Shown: piece by piece, positions 14,505 to 21,653 of the stretch
Layout of the letters: the number at the start of each line of letters is the position of its first letter
Position numbering within the stretch: the stretch's first letter is position 1
Source: an uncultured Bacilli bacterium
GTDB lineage: Bacteria > Bacillota_I > Bacilli_A > RF39 > UBA660
Direction of reading: 5' to 3'
NCBI GenBank assembly: GCA_944358545.1
Contig: CALVRJ010000014.1
Location: 1-32,986 of the forward strand
DNA length: 32,986 nucleotides
The notes under the pieces: model-generated
Told to the model about the DNA's origin: nothing
What the model saw: the letters and a program-made list of their open reading frames with translations, nothing else
Database searches by the model: none
Program-made: the position numbers and the translations under genes

Positions 14505-14875
14505 AATATAGGGACTAATCTCAAAAGTGTACGCCGATTTTTTGTCGCCGTCCAACTTCAACAATTGGTTCAATGCGAAAGAGGCCAACGTCACTTCGTC
14601 TGGCGAGCTAGACCACAACAACACTTGGAATGGGTACGGCGTCCGCCCAATTTCCTACTACGGTTAGTGATAAATTTACTAACGAACCGAGATGTTATGA
14701 GGCTACGGCTAATAACGAGAGGAAGTAATTGTTTAACAATAATCGTTCTAGATTGGAAACAAGGTTAGTTCCTTGGCTATGCCTAAAAAGATGATATAGA
14801 CGGTTTGTGACTATTTAAGGTATTTACAAATCTAAAGCTATATCGGTGGGATAAGGGACTTTTCCCTTTTCGCCA
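14505..14875 (+). ncRNA. DGR template RNA unit 2 (contains TR2)
   Basis: Second copy of the template unit, separated from the first by about 29 unrelated AT-rich bases. The 5' part (14505-14542) is nearly identical to unit 1, with one change (T at 14540 for C at 14140). The 3' part (14651-14875) keeps all the hairpins listed for unit 1, and its end reads GGGACTTTTCCC, where the A-to-G change still allows pairing. The MutS-like gene starts 21 bases after the unit. Divergence is concentrated inside the template core, which fits duplication followed by change of the template alone. Confidence 0.75.
14543..14650 (+). other. DGR template repeat 2 (TR2)
   Basis: 108 bases aligned to TR1 at +400. 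The first 45 bases and the last 19 match TR1, but the centre differs, including at non-A positions (for example GAGGCCAACG for GAGGCCCGTG, and GACCACAACAACACTTGGAA for GACAACGACTGGACTAGTAA). Twenty-nine bases are A. In frame it reads SPSNFNNWFNAKEANV, then SSGELDHNNTWNGYGVRP, with Asn codons at the same kinds of position. The local VR has non-A mismatches to TR2, so TR2 is not its parent and probably serves another gene outside the window. Confidence 0.9.
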
Positions 14876-14896
14876 CGCATTATAATGGAGGATAAT

Positions 14897-15289
14897 ATGA
14901 AGTTAATAGATATTTATAACGATTATAAAAGTAAATATCCAGATGTAGTAATTTTTATTAAAAGTGGTAAATTTTATTTAACTTTTGATAATGATGCACT
15001 TATAAGTGGTTTGATTTGTGGTTATAAGAGGGTTAATAATAAATTAGGTTTCCCTGAACAGTCTTTAGATAAAGTTATAAATTTGTTTAAAGAAAAAAAT
15101 ATAAATATAATTATCGATGATAAGCAGTATTTTAACTCTTGTAATGATTATTATTTATGGTTAAAACGAGCGAATGATGATTTAATGGTAGGTAATATGG
15201 CAAATACTTTATTACAAGTAATTAAAGAAAAAATTACAAGTGATTTTAATAATTATGAGAAAATAAGAAACTTTTTGAATGAATTATAA
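14897..15289 (+). CDS. MutS-domain-I-like DGR accessory protein (MSL)
   Basis: 130 residues. The N-terminal half, KLIDIYNDYKSKYPDVVIFI followed by KSGKFYLTFDNDA, resembles the mismatch-recognition domain I of MutS (a tyrosine-proline-aspartate stretch, then GxFYxxF). No other MutS domain or ATPase is present. MutS-like small proteins are a known class of DGR accessory gene. Start ATG 14897 follows GGAGG with five bases of spacing; the in-frame ATG at 14885 lies upstream of that site. The gene follows template unit 2 and overlaps the avd start by 11 bases, so it is part of the retroelement operon. Its role in template choice or cDNA transfer is unknown. Confidence 0.8.
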   Translation: MKLIDIYNDYKSKYPDVVIFIKSGKFYLTFDNDALISGLICGYKRVNNKLGFPEQSLDKVINLFKEKNINIIIDDKQYFNSCNDYYLWLKRANDDLMVGNMANTLLQVIKEKITSDFNNYEKIRNFLNEL

Positions 15290-15644
15290 TTTTAAGATTT
15301 TAAACAGTACTTACAGGACGATAAATTATATTAATAAATTACTTGTAAATTATCCTAAAAAGGAAGTTATTTTAAAGAATAATATTGAAAGAACGTGTTA
15401 TGAAGCAGTGGAATTTATTTTTGCTTATAATATTAATAATACCGATAGGATTAGGGAAAAAAATTTAAAGGATTTAGTTATAAAATTATCGATGCTTGAT
15501 TTTTATATGAGAGTTTCATTTGACAAGAGGTTAATAAGTAGTCATCAATATGAGGTTACCGGAAGATTTATAACTGAAATAAGAAAAATGGTTTATGGAC
15601 TTTTAAGAAGAAGGAATGAGGTAAATGAGGAAGTTAAAAAGTAA
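15279..15644 (+). CDS. avd: Avd-like DGR accessory protein
   Basis: 121 residues, strongly helical and basic, with the pattern of the four-helix-bundle Avd/S23-like family: an N-terminal helix (TYRTINYINKLLVNYPKKE), a second helix with ERTCYEAVEFIFAYN, a third with LKDLVIKLSMLDFYMRVSFD, and a last with GRFITEIRKMVYGLLRRR. Avd forms a pentameric basic barrel that binds template RNA and the reverse transcriptase and is required for mutagenic cDNA synthesis. The start overlaps the MutS-like gene, and the end overlaps the next start by 20 bases. Size and position between TR and RT are as expected. Confidence 0.88.
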   Translation: MNYNFKILNSTYRTINYINKLLVNYPKKEVILKNNIERTCYEAVEFIFAYNINNTDRIREKNLKDLVIKLSMLDFYMRVSFDKRLISSHQYEVTGRFITEIRKMVYGLLRRRNEVNEEVKK

Positions 15645-16251
15645 GAGATTAATAATTTTAGGAGTTATTATAATAGTTATTATTTTACTGATTTTAGTTA
15701 TATTTTTAAATATAAAGTCAGATAAAAAAGTTGTTATAAAAAAAGATGAAGCAACAAAACTTTATGATAATATTAAAACTGGAAGTTGTACGGATATTCC
15801 TAACGATAATAATGGCGTTTTGCTTAATTTAGTTTTTGCAGATTTGAAAAATAAAGATAGCCTCAGTGATGATATAAATTTGGATGATTTTTTAAATTCT
15901 TTGGAGAGTGTTAGTGGAAATAAAAAGATGGATTATACTATAAATGATTTTATTTATGAAGGATATAGTTATACTTTAGATGGTAATAAAATAAGTAGAA
16001 AAAAAGCTAGTTGTCCAAAGGTTAGTTATACTTCAAAACTTTATGGTTATACGTATAATAATGATAATTTAGAGCTTTATATAAAAATGGGTTATATTGA
16101 TAATGGTAAGGTTTATGATTTGAGTAATAAAGAGATTGGAGAGTATGATAAGAAAACCATTAATAAAATTTTAGATGATGGGACTTTGCAAATTTATAGT
16201 TATCAAATAGATAACAATAAATATTATTTTAAAAAAATAATAGAGGGATAA
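15625..16251 (+). CDS. Unknown membrane-anchored protein inside the DGR operon
   Basis: 208 residues, not recognised. A basic start (MRKLKSKR) is followed by a strong hydrophobic helix at about residues 9-30 (LIILGVIIIVIILLILVIFL), then a soluble region of about 175 residues rich in Lys, Asp, Asn and Tyr with two cysteines (TGSCTDIP near 54 and KKASCPKVSY near 128) that could form a disulfide. The topology is therefore one N-terminal anchor with the bulk outside. The start follows GAGGTAA within avd, and the stop is one base before the RT start, so it is translated as part of the avd-RT unit. It might help surface display of the variable protein; that is speculation. Confidence 0.8.
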   Translation: MRKLKSKRLIILGVIIIVIILLILVIFLNIKSDKKVVIKKDEATKLYDNIKTGSCTDIPNDNNGVLLNLVFADLKNKDSLSDDINLDDFLNSLESVSGNKKMDYTINDFIYEGYSYTLDGNKISRKKASCPKVSYTSKLYGYTYNNDNLELYIKMGYIDNGKVYDLSNKEIGEYDKKTINKILDDGTLQIYSYQIDNNKYYFKKIIEG

Positions 16252-16252
16252 A

Positions 16253-17353
16253 ATGAATTATAATAAGATTGTTTCGTTTCTGAATTTAAAGTTTATTTAT
16301 AGAAAAATTATGGTTAGTACTTGTCATAAAGAGAAGCTAGTTCGTTTTGAACTAGCTTTTACTAGTAATATGGTAAAAATATATGATGATTTGAAAAATA
16401 AAGAGTATACACATGGTGATTATAATGTTTTTTTAATTAAAGAACCTAAATATAGGGTTATTATGAGTGAAAATATGTATGATAAAATAGTCAATCATTT
16501 AGTTAGTTATTTTATTTTAATTCCTTGTTTAGAAAAGAAGCTTATTGATACAAATGTAGCAACAAGAAAAAGAAAAGGAACCAAATGCGGAATATTTTAT
16601 TTGAAAAAGTATTTAAATAAAATAAAAATTAATCATGATAATGTTTATGTTTTAAAATGTGATATTAGTAAATATTTTTATAATATTAATCATGAGATTT
16701 TATTTTCAATGCTTAAAGAAGATATTAAAGATGAAAATGTTTTTTTACTAATAAAGGAGATTATTCAGAGTACAGATAGACAAAATGTAAATGAAAAAAT
16801 AGATAGTCAAGTAAAGAAAGAGATAGATAAAATTTTAAGTTCAAATGTTACTAATAAAGATGATTTGATTTTAGAGCTTCGAAGAATACCTCATTATAAT
16901 TTAGGAAAAGGTCTTCCAATTGGTAATGAAACCAGTCAGATTTTAGCTATTTATTATCTAAATAAGATGGATCATTATATAAAAGAGAAGTTAAAGGTTA
17001 AATATTATATAAGGTATATGGACGATTTTATACTTATCCATCATGATAAAAAATTTTTAAAGAAATGTCTTAAGGAGATAAATAAAATGGTATGTGATTT
17101 AGATTTGAGTTTGAATAAAAAAACACAGATTTATGATATGAAAAAAGGTTTTTGTTTTTTGGGCTACAAGTTTGTTTTTAAGGGTAAAAAACTTATAATT
17201 TTAGTTAATAGTAAAACAAAGAAGAGAATAAAGCGAAAATTACGTAAACTTTGTAAAAAAGATAAGTTAAAGTATGAGCTTTCAAAAAAAAGTTATAAAG
17301 GTTATTTTATAGTGGCAAATAGTAAAGAGTTTAGGTATAGACTTAAGATTTAG
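16253..17353 (+). CDS. DGR reverse transcriptase
   Basis: 366 residues. RT motifs in order: LIKEPKYRVI (residues 61-70), RKRKGT near 105, KCDISKYFYNINH with the first catalytic Asp at 137, LPIGNETSQ at 221-229, YIRYMDDFILI with the YMDD box at 255-258, and GFCFLGYKF near 299. The GxxxSQ form of motif 4 (where other retroelement RTs carry QG) is the hallmark of DGR enzymes. No maturase or endonuclease domain is present, which excludes a group II intron RT. A lysine-rich insert of about 45 residues precedes motif 4, and the C-terminal thumb is very basic. Catalytic residues are intact. It would copy the TR RNA with adenine-directed errors together with Avd. Confidence 0.95.
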   Translation: MNYNKIVSFLNLKFIYRKIMVSTCHKEKLVRFELAFTSNMVKIYDDLKNKEYTHGDYNVFLIKEPKYRVIMSENMYDKIVNHLVSYFILIPCLEKKLIDTNVATRKRKGTKCGIFYLKKYLNKIKINHDNVYVLKCDISKYFYNINHEILFSMLKEDIKDENVFLLIKEIIQSTDRQNVNEKIDSQVKKEIDKILSSNVTNKDDLILELRRIPHYNLGKGLPIGNETSQILAIYYLNKMDHYIKEKLKVKYYIRYMDDFILIHHDKKFLKKCLKEINKMVCDLDLSLNKKTQIYDMKKGFCFLGYKFVFKGKKLIILVNSKTKKRIKRKLRKLCKKDKLKYELSKKSYKGYFIVANSKEFRYRLKI

Positions 17354-17387
17354 AATATGCTAAGATGGAAAATATTTAAAAAAAGTG

Positions 17388-17417
17388 TATACAAAAAGAC
17401 CTTTAAAATGTTATAAT
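17388..17417 (+). promoter_or_regulatory. Promoter of mraY
   Basis: TATACA (17388-17393), 18 bases, TATAAT (17412-17417), with TGT directly before the -10 box giving an extended -10 element. Confidence 0.65.
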
Positions 17418-17441
17418 TATAAGGACTCAGGAGATGATTAA

Positions 17442-18428
17442 ATGTTAGTACTTGCTAAAGCAGTTATGGCAATAATGCTAGGTTTTTCATTATCCGTAGT
17501 GTTTGGTTATTTTGTTGTAAAATGGTTTCGAAAGAAAAACATCAATCAACAAGTTAGTGCGACACTAGGTAAGAGACATCAAGTAAAGAATGGGACACCA
17601 ACTTCTGGAGGTATTATTTTTATTTTACCGACAGTTTTGATTATGGTGGCTTTAGTAATAACTGGAAAGATCGAATTTTCAACGAACTTATTTATCGTTA
17701 TGTTTGTCTTTATCGCTTATGCGATTTTAGGTTATATGGATGATAGACTTAAGAGAAAAAATAACGATGGTATGTCGATTTTTTGGAAATTATTTTTTCA
17801 AATAGTTATAGCTTTAGTGTTCTTCTATATCTTTATGAGTAGTGGTAATGATCCGATTGTCGATATTCATACTTTAGGTATTAAGATTAATTTAGGCTGG
17901 CTTTACGGAATGTTCTTACTTTTAGTATTAGTAGCTAGTAGTAATGCGGTTAATATTACAGATGGTTTAGATGGGCTTGCTGGAGGTTTATCGGCTATCG
18001 CTTTCTTTGCTTTTGGACTGATTACTTGGGGTGCAAACTGGGCTTTAGGTAATGAGGATGTGGCTATTTTCTGTTTTGTTTTAGTTGGATCACTTGCAGG
18101 ATTTTTGGTTTATAACTGTCATCCGGCTAAAATATTTATGGGAGATACGGGTTCGCTTTCACTTGGAGCCGCACTTGCGTCGGTGGCAATTATTACAAAT
18201 CACGAGGTTACTTTGATTATCGTAGCTGGAGTCTTTGTAATTGAAACGTTATCAGTTATTATTCAGTGGATTGCTTTAAGTAAATTCCACACTAAAGTAT
18301 TTTTAATGGCTCCGCTTCATCATCATTTTGAAAAACTTGGATGGAGCGAAGTGGATGTCGTTAGGTTATTCTGGTCAGTAGGGTTATTACTTAGTATGGC
18401 AGCTATTGGCTTTGGAGTATGGATTTAG
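17442..18428 (+). CDS. mraY: Phospho-N-acetylmuramoyl-pentapeptide transferase
   Basis: MraY transfers phospho-MurNAc-pentapeptide from UDP to undecaprenyl phosphate, making lipid I for peptidoglycan on the inner face of the membrane. The 328-residue product has about ten membrane helices and the family motifs: GTPTSGG near residue 50, GYMDDRLK with the first Asp pair near 98, SNAVNITDGLDGLAGG near 176, FMGDTGSL near 230, and the MAPLHHHFEKLGW signature near 286. Start ATG 17442 follows CAGGAGATGA. The gene stands alone here rather than in the dcw cluster. It shows the cell makes peptidoglycan, so it is not a wall-less Mollicute. Confidence 0.97.
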   Translation: MLVLAKAVMAIMLGFSLSVVFGYFVVKWFRKKNINQQVSATLGKRHQVKNGTPTSGGIIFILPTVLIMVALVITGKIEFSTNLFIVMFVFIAYAILGYMDDRLKRKNNDGMSIFWKLFFQIVIALVFFYIFMSSGNDPIVDIHTLGIKINLGWLYGMFLLLVLVASSNAVNITDGLDGLAGGLSAIAFFAFGLITWGANWALGNEDVAIFCFVLVGSLAGFLVYNCHPAKIFMGDTGSLSLGAALASVAIITNHEVTLIIVAGVFVIETLSVIIQWIALSKFHTKVFLMAPLHHHFEKLGWSEVDVVRLFWSVGLLLSMAAIGFGVWI

Positions 18429-18457
18429 TTTACAAATTCAGAAAAATAGGTTATATT
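18429..18457 (+). promoter_or_regulatory. Promoter of tig
   Basis: TTTACA (18429-18434) and TATATT (18452-18457) with 17 bases between. Confidence 0.6.
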
Positions 18458-18476
18458 ATACATTGGAGGAGATTTT

Positions 18477-19730
18477 ATGGCAAAAAATATAAAAGAAATT
18501 GAAATTAAAGTTGAAGGCAAAGAATGGAAAGAGGCATTAGATAAAGCGTTTAAAGAAGCTAATAAGAAAGCAAAAATCGACGGTTTTAGACCAGGTCACG
18601 CACCTAAAGAAGTATTTATTAAAAAGTATGGTGAACAAGCTTTATATATGGATGCAGCTGAAGCTGTAGTCGATGGAGCTTATGAAAAAATGCTTAAAGA
18701 AAACGAAAAAGATTTAGAGGATTTAGTTGCAAGACCAGATGTTCAAGTTAAAGATATTAATGGCGAAGGTGTTACGTTTAATTTTATTTTAACAATGAGG
18801 CCAGAAGTAAAACTTGGCGATTATAAGAAAATAAATGTAAAACGTGAGAAAGCAAAAGTTACAGCTGAAGAAATAGAAGATACTATCGAAAATATTCGTC
18901 ACAGATATGCAGAAGATGTACTTAAAGATGGCGAAATTAAAGATGGAGATGTAGCTGTTATCGATTTCGACGGTTTTGTTGATGGTGTAGCTTTCGAAGG
19001 TGGCAAAGGTGAAAATTATTCACTTAAAATCGGTAGCGGAACTTTTATTCCAGGATTTGAGGAACAATTAATCGGTCTTAAATCTGGAGATGAAAAGGAT
19101 GTCGAAGTTACTTTTCCAGAAGATTATCACGCAGAAGAGCTTAAAGGAAAAAAAGCAACATTTAAAGTTAAAGTTCACGAAGTTAAAGAGGTTAAGGTTC
19201 CAGAACTTGATAAGGATTTCTTTGAAGATTTAGGGATGGAAGGCGTAGATACTAAAGAAAAATTGGAAGCTAAGATTTCTGAGAGTATTTTAACTAATAA
19301 AGAGTCTGAACTTGAAAATAAATATATCGATGAATTATTAGAAGCAGCTGCTAAAGATACTGAAGTTGATATTCCAGAGGTAATGATCGATGATGAGCTT
19401 GAAAGAATGATTAGTCAATATGATAGTCATTTAAGAAGTCAAGGTATTAATTTAGAACAGTTCTATAAGTTTACAAATTCTGACGAGGAAGCTTTAAAAT
19501 CACAAATGAGACCTGAGGCTGCAAGAAGAGTTAAGCATAGATTAATGCTTGAAGAGATTGCTAAACAAGAGAAAATCGAAATTTCAGATGAAGAAGCTAA
19601 TAAAGAAGCTGAAAGACTTGCTGAAAATTATCAAATTAAAAAAGAAGAATTTTTACAAATGTTTGGCGGTTTAGATTTAGTTAAATATGATTTAAAGATG
19701 CGTAAAGCAATCGATGTTTTAAAAGGTTAG
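18477..19730 (+). CDS. tig: Trigger factor
   Basis: Trigger factor is the ribosome-bound chaperone at the polypeptide exit tunnel. The 417-residue product has the three domains in order: an N-terminal ribosome-binding domain containing the signature GFRPGHAPKEVF near residue 36, an FKBP-type prolyl isomerase domain (GDVAVIDFDGFVDGVAFEGG near residue 156, FIPGFEEQLIGLKSGDEKDV near 190), and a helical C-terminal domain. Start ATG 18477 follows TTGGAGGAG. Length is a little under the usual 430. It has its own promoter and a good terminator, so it is a single-gene unit. Confidence 0.96.
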   Translation: MAKNIKEIEIKVEGKEWKEALDKAFKEANKKAKIDGFRPGHAPKEVFIKKYGEQALYMDAAEAVVDGAYEKMLKENEKDLEDLVARPDVQVKDINGEGVTFNFILTMRPEVKLGDYKKINVKREKAKVTAEEIEDTIENIRHRYAEDVLKDGEIKDGDVAVIDFDGFVDGVAFEGGKGENYSLKIGSGTFIPGFEEQLIGLKSGDEKDVEVTFPEDYHAEELKGKKATFKVKVHEVKEVKVPELDKDFFEDLGMEGVDTKEKLEAKISESILTNKESELENKYIDELLEAAAKDTEVDIPEVMIDDELERMISQYDSHLRSQGINLEQFYKFTNSDEEALKSQMRPEAARRVKHRLMLEEIAKQEKIEISDEEANKEAERLAENYQIKKEEFLQMFGGLDLVKYDLKMRKAIDVLKG

Positions 19731-19751
19731 GATATTATTCCTAGCTTTTTT
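19726..19751 (+). terminator. Intrinsic terminator of tig
   Basis: GTTAGG (19726-19731) and CCTAGC (19740-19745) form a 6-bp stem with one wobble pair, followed by six T (19746-19751). Confidence 0.8.
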
Positions 19752-19753
19752 AC

Positions 19754-19782
19754 TTGTCAAACCTTAAAAAAAATATTATGAT
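19754..19782 (+). promoter_or_regulatory. Promoter of the serine hydrolase gene
   Basis: TTGTCA (19754-19759) and TATGAT (19777-19782) with 17 bases between. Confidence 0.65.
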
Positions 19783-19799
19783 GATAGTAGGTGTTTAAA

Positions 19800-20789
19800 A
19801 TGGCAAAGAAGAAAAGAAAGCTAAAGAAAAGCATAAAGATTTTTTTACTATTAATAATAGTTTTAATTATTTTAGGTGGTTACTTTTTATTTAGTGGTTC
19901 AGGTTTAAATTTAAATAAATATTATAATGAACTTGCTGCTGATTTTAAAAAGAATAGTGATGAATATAAGAAATGTTTGAGTAGTAATGATTTTACAGAA
20001 GCTAATTTTAGTGAAAAACTTACGAATATTCGTGATGAAATGATTAATATGTTTGGAAATGATGCGAATTTTGCCTATGAAGATTTAGATAATGGTTATA
20101 AGTTTGGTAAGGGTGAGAATGTTTCTTCTTATGCGGCTAGTGTTTCAAAGTTACCGGCAGTATTTTATGCGTATCATTTAGCCGATGATGGGGAACTTGA
20201 TTTAAATAAAGAGCTTACTTATACGCTAAATTATAAGGCTGGGGGTAGTGGGGTTATTCAAAATGATCCAGTTGGTTCTAAGTATAAGATAAGTGATTTA
20301 CTATATAAAGCGATTAGATATAGTGATAATATTGCTTATTTTATGATTTTAGATGAGATTGGTGGTACTTCTGCCGTGCGTGATTATTGGAAAAATTTAG
20401 GTTATACAATTACTTATACAGATAGGTTTGGTAATCTAAGCCCTAATTTAGGAAATGGTTATATTAAGGAAGTTTATAAATATTATTTGAGTGGCAAAGA
20501 TAATGCGAAAAGTTTGGTCGATGTAATGAAGATTTCAGATAATTTAGATTTTGTCAAAGTAGATGATACGGAGGTCGCACATAAATATGGTGAATATACA
20601 GAGGGCGGAGGATATTATAACGATGTTTCTTTAGTATTCACAAAGCATCCGTTTGCTTTGTCAATTACAAGTACAAAAGGTCTTAGTGAAAAGACTAAGC
20701 AATTTTTCTTAAAGGTTCATAGTTTAGCTCAAGATTTTAATAATTTATATTACGAAGAAAAGGTTAATTATTGTTTAGATAAGGATTAA
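19800..20789 (+). CDS. Membrane-anchored beta-lactamase-fold serine hydrolase
   Basis: About 329 residues from ATG 19800, preceded by TAGGTG. A lysine-rich start and a hydrophobic helix (about residues 13-31) anchor it with the catalytic domain outside. Motifs of the class A beta-lactamase/penicillin-binding fold are present: SVSK at 114-117 (SxxK nucleophile), YSDN with SDN at 175-177, and HKYG at 261-264 in the position of KTG. It could act on peptidoglycan or other acyl substrates, or have modest beta-lactamase activity; the 60-residue segment between anchor and domain and the KYG variant do not point to a standard resistance enzyme. Single-gene unit with its own promoter and terminator. 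Confidence 0.85.
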   Translation: MAKKKRKLKKSIKIFLLLIIVLIILGGYFLFSGSGLNLNKYYNELAADFKKNSDEYKKCLSSNDFTEANFSEKLTNIRDEMINMFGNDANFAYEDLDNGYKFGKGENVSSYAASVSKLPAVFYAYHLADDGELDLNKELTYTLNYKAGGSGVIQNDPVGSKYKISDLLYKAIRYSDNIAYFMILDEIGGTSAVRDYWKNLGYTITYTDRFGNLSPNLGNGYIKEVYKYYLSGKDNAKSLVDVMKISDNLDFVKVDDTEVAHKYGEYTEGGGYYNDVSLVFTKHPFALSITSTKGLSEKTKQFFLKVHSLAQDFNNLYYEEKVNYCLDKD

Positions 20790-20836
20790 AAGAAGAAAGT
20801 TTTGACGATTGTTATAAAGATTATAGGATGAAAAAT

Positions 20837-20858
20837 AAGGACTATTGTTCTTTTTTTT
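20837..20858 (+). terminator. Intrinsic terminator after the serine hydrolase gene
   Basis: AAGGAC (20837-20842) and GTTCTT (20847-20852) with loop TATT and one G:U pair, running into eight T (20851-20858). Confidence 0.7.
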
Positions 20859-20888
20859 GTTTTAAAACATAAAATAGTGTGTGTAAAT

Positions 20889-20917
20889 TTGACATTTTAT
20901 AAGTGGACGAGTATAAT
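20889..20917 (+). promoter_or_regulatory. Perfect consensus promoter of the three-gene unknown operon
   Basis: TTGACA (20889-20894) and TATAAT (20912-20917) with exactly 17 bases between. Together with the infC promoter this is the best match to the housekeeping consensus in the window, so strong expression is expected. Confidence 0.85.
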
Positions 20918-20949
20918 TAGACATGCGCTTTAAAAAGGAGGAGAATATT

Positions 20950-21636
20950 ATGAATAGAAATTCAGTAGTAAATGCAGCGTTAAATATTTTAAACCTTGAA
21001 GTAAGAAGAGATGGAAATGAAATGGTTTTATACGACACAAAGAGGAATGAATATTTAGGTGTTATCGATAAACCGCTTTGGGATAAAAGGACAGATGATG
21101 GAAATTTTTCAATTAAAATGATTAATGATGAAAATTTTCATCTTAAATATTGTGTTAGTTTAGTTAATAGTCAAAGAGCTGTGAATATGGCGATTGCTAG
21201 TGATAAAAGTAAAGAGTTTGAAATGGCTATATATGACAAGAGCGATGAATTATTTGGAAGTCTTTATGTGTCTGATAAAAAATTAGATGGTCAGGTTACA
21301 ATTCATGATATAAATGCTTATAATTTTAAAGCTTTAGTTGATAAAGAAATAACTGATGATAAGGTTATGGTCAGAGTTGATGGTGTTTCTTTTAATAAAG
21401 AATTTAGTTTGGAAAAAAATAGATTTTTTAACGATGATTTAACTAGAGATATATTAGAATACGTAAATTTAATTGATTTATTTGCGGAAAACGAAAATCT
21501 GTTTAAAGGATTTGATAAAATTCTCGATGAGTTTGAACTAAAACTTCCAGGAATTAAGAATTTTATTATTAATAATTATGATTTAAGTAAAATGATGTAT
21601 AATGGTACTAGTAGTAAGGTTTTAGAATTAAAGTAG
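20950..21636 (+). CDS. Unknown 228-residue protein, operon gene 1
   Basis: Not recognised. Start ATG 20950 follows AAGGAGGAG. The product is soluble, acidic and without signal or membrane segments. It appears rich in beta strands through the middle (EMVLYDTKRNEYLGVI, FEMAIYDKSDELFGSLYVSD) with a helical C-terminal third (FDKILDEFELKLPGIKNFII). First of three adjacent genes of almost equal length (228, 228, 229 residues) that share this overall plan, although sequence identity is not obvious by eye. The operon lies between a strong promoter and a strong terminator. Confidence 0.75.
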   Translation: MNRNSVVNAALNILNLEVRRDGNEMVLYDTKRNEYLGVIDKPLWDKRTDDGNFSIKMINDENFHLKYCVSLVNSQRAVNMAIASDKSKEFEMAIYDKSDELFGSLYVSDKKLDGQVTIHDINAYNFKALVDKEITDDKVMVRVDGVSFNKEFSLEKNRFFNDDLTRDILEYVNLIDLFAENENLFKGFDKILDEFELKLPGIKNFIINNYDLSKMMYNGTSSKVLELK

Positions 21637-21653
21637 AAGAAAGGTGTTAGTAG

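Noticed and set aside
14565-14768. Open frame of 67 codons across TR2 and its 3' part
   Set aside because: It lies in a non-coding template unit, is in a different frame from the VR reading, has no ribosome site, and is not kept in unit 1.
14105-14875. Tandem 400-bp repeats as a CRISPR array or insertion sequence
   Set aside because: Only two long copies, no short repeats with spacers and no transposase; the core is homologous to VR, which defines them as DGR templates.
14881-14886. TATAAT as promoter of the MutS-like gene
   Set aside because: Transcription would start inside or after the GGAGG ribosome site, so the box cannot serve this start.
14897-15289. Degraded mutS pseudogene
   Set aside because: It has a clean start with ribosome site, a full frame, overlap with avd and no remains of other MutS domains nearby.
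16253-17353. Group II intron or retron reverse transcriptase
   Set aside because: There is no maturase or endonuclease domain and no intron RNA ends; motif 4 is GNETSQ as in DGR enzymes, and TR/VR pairs are present.
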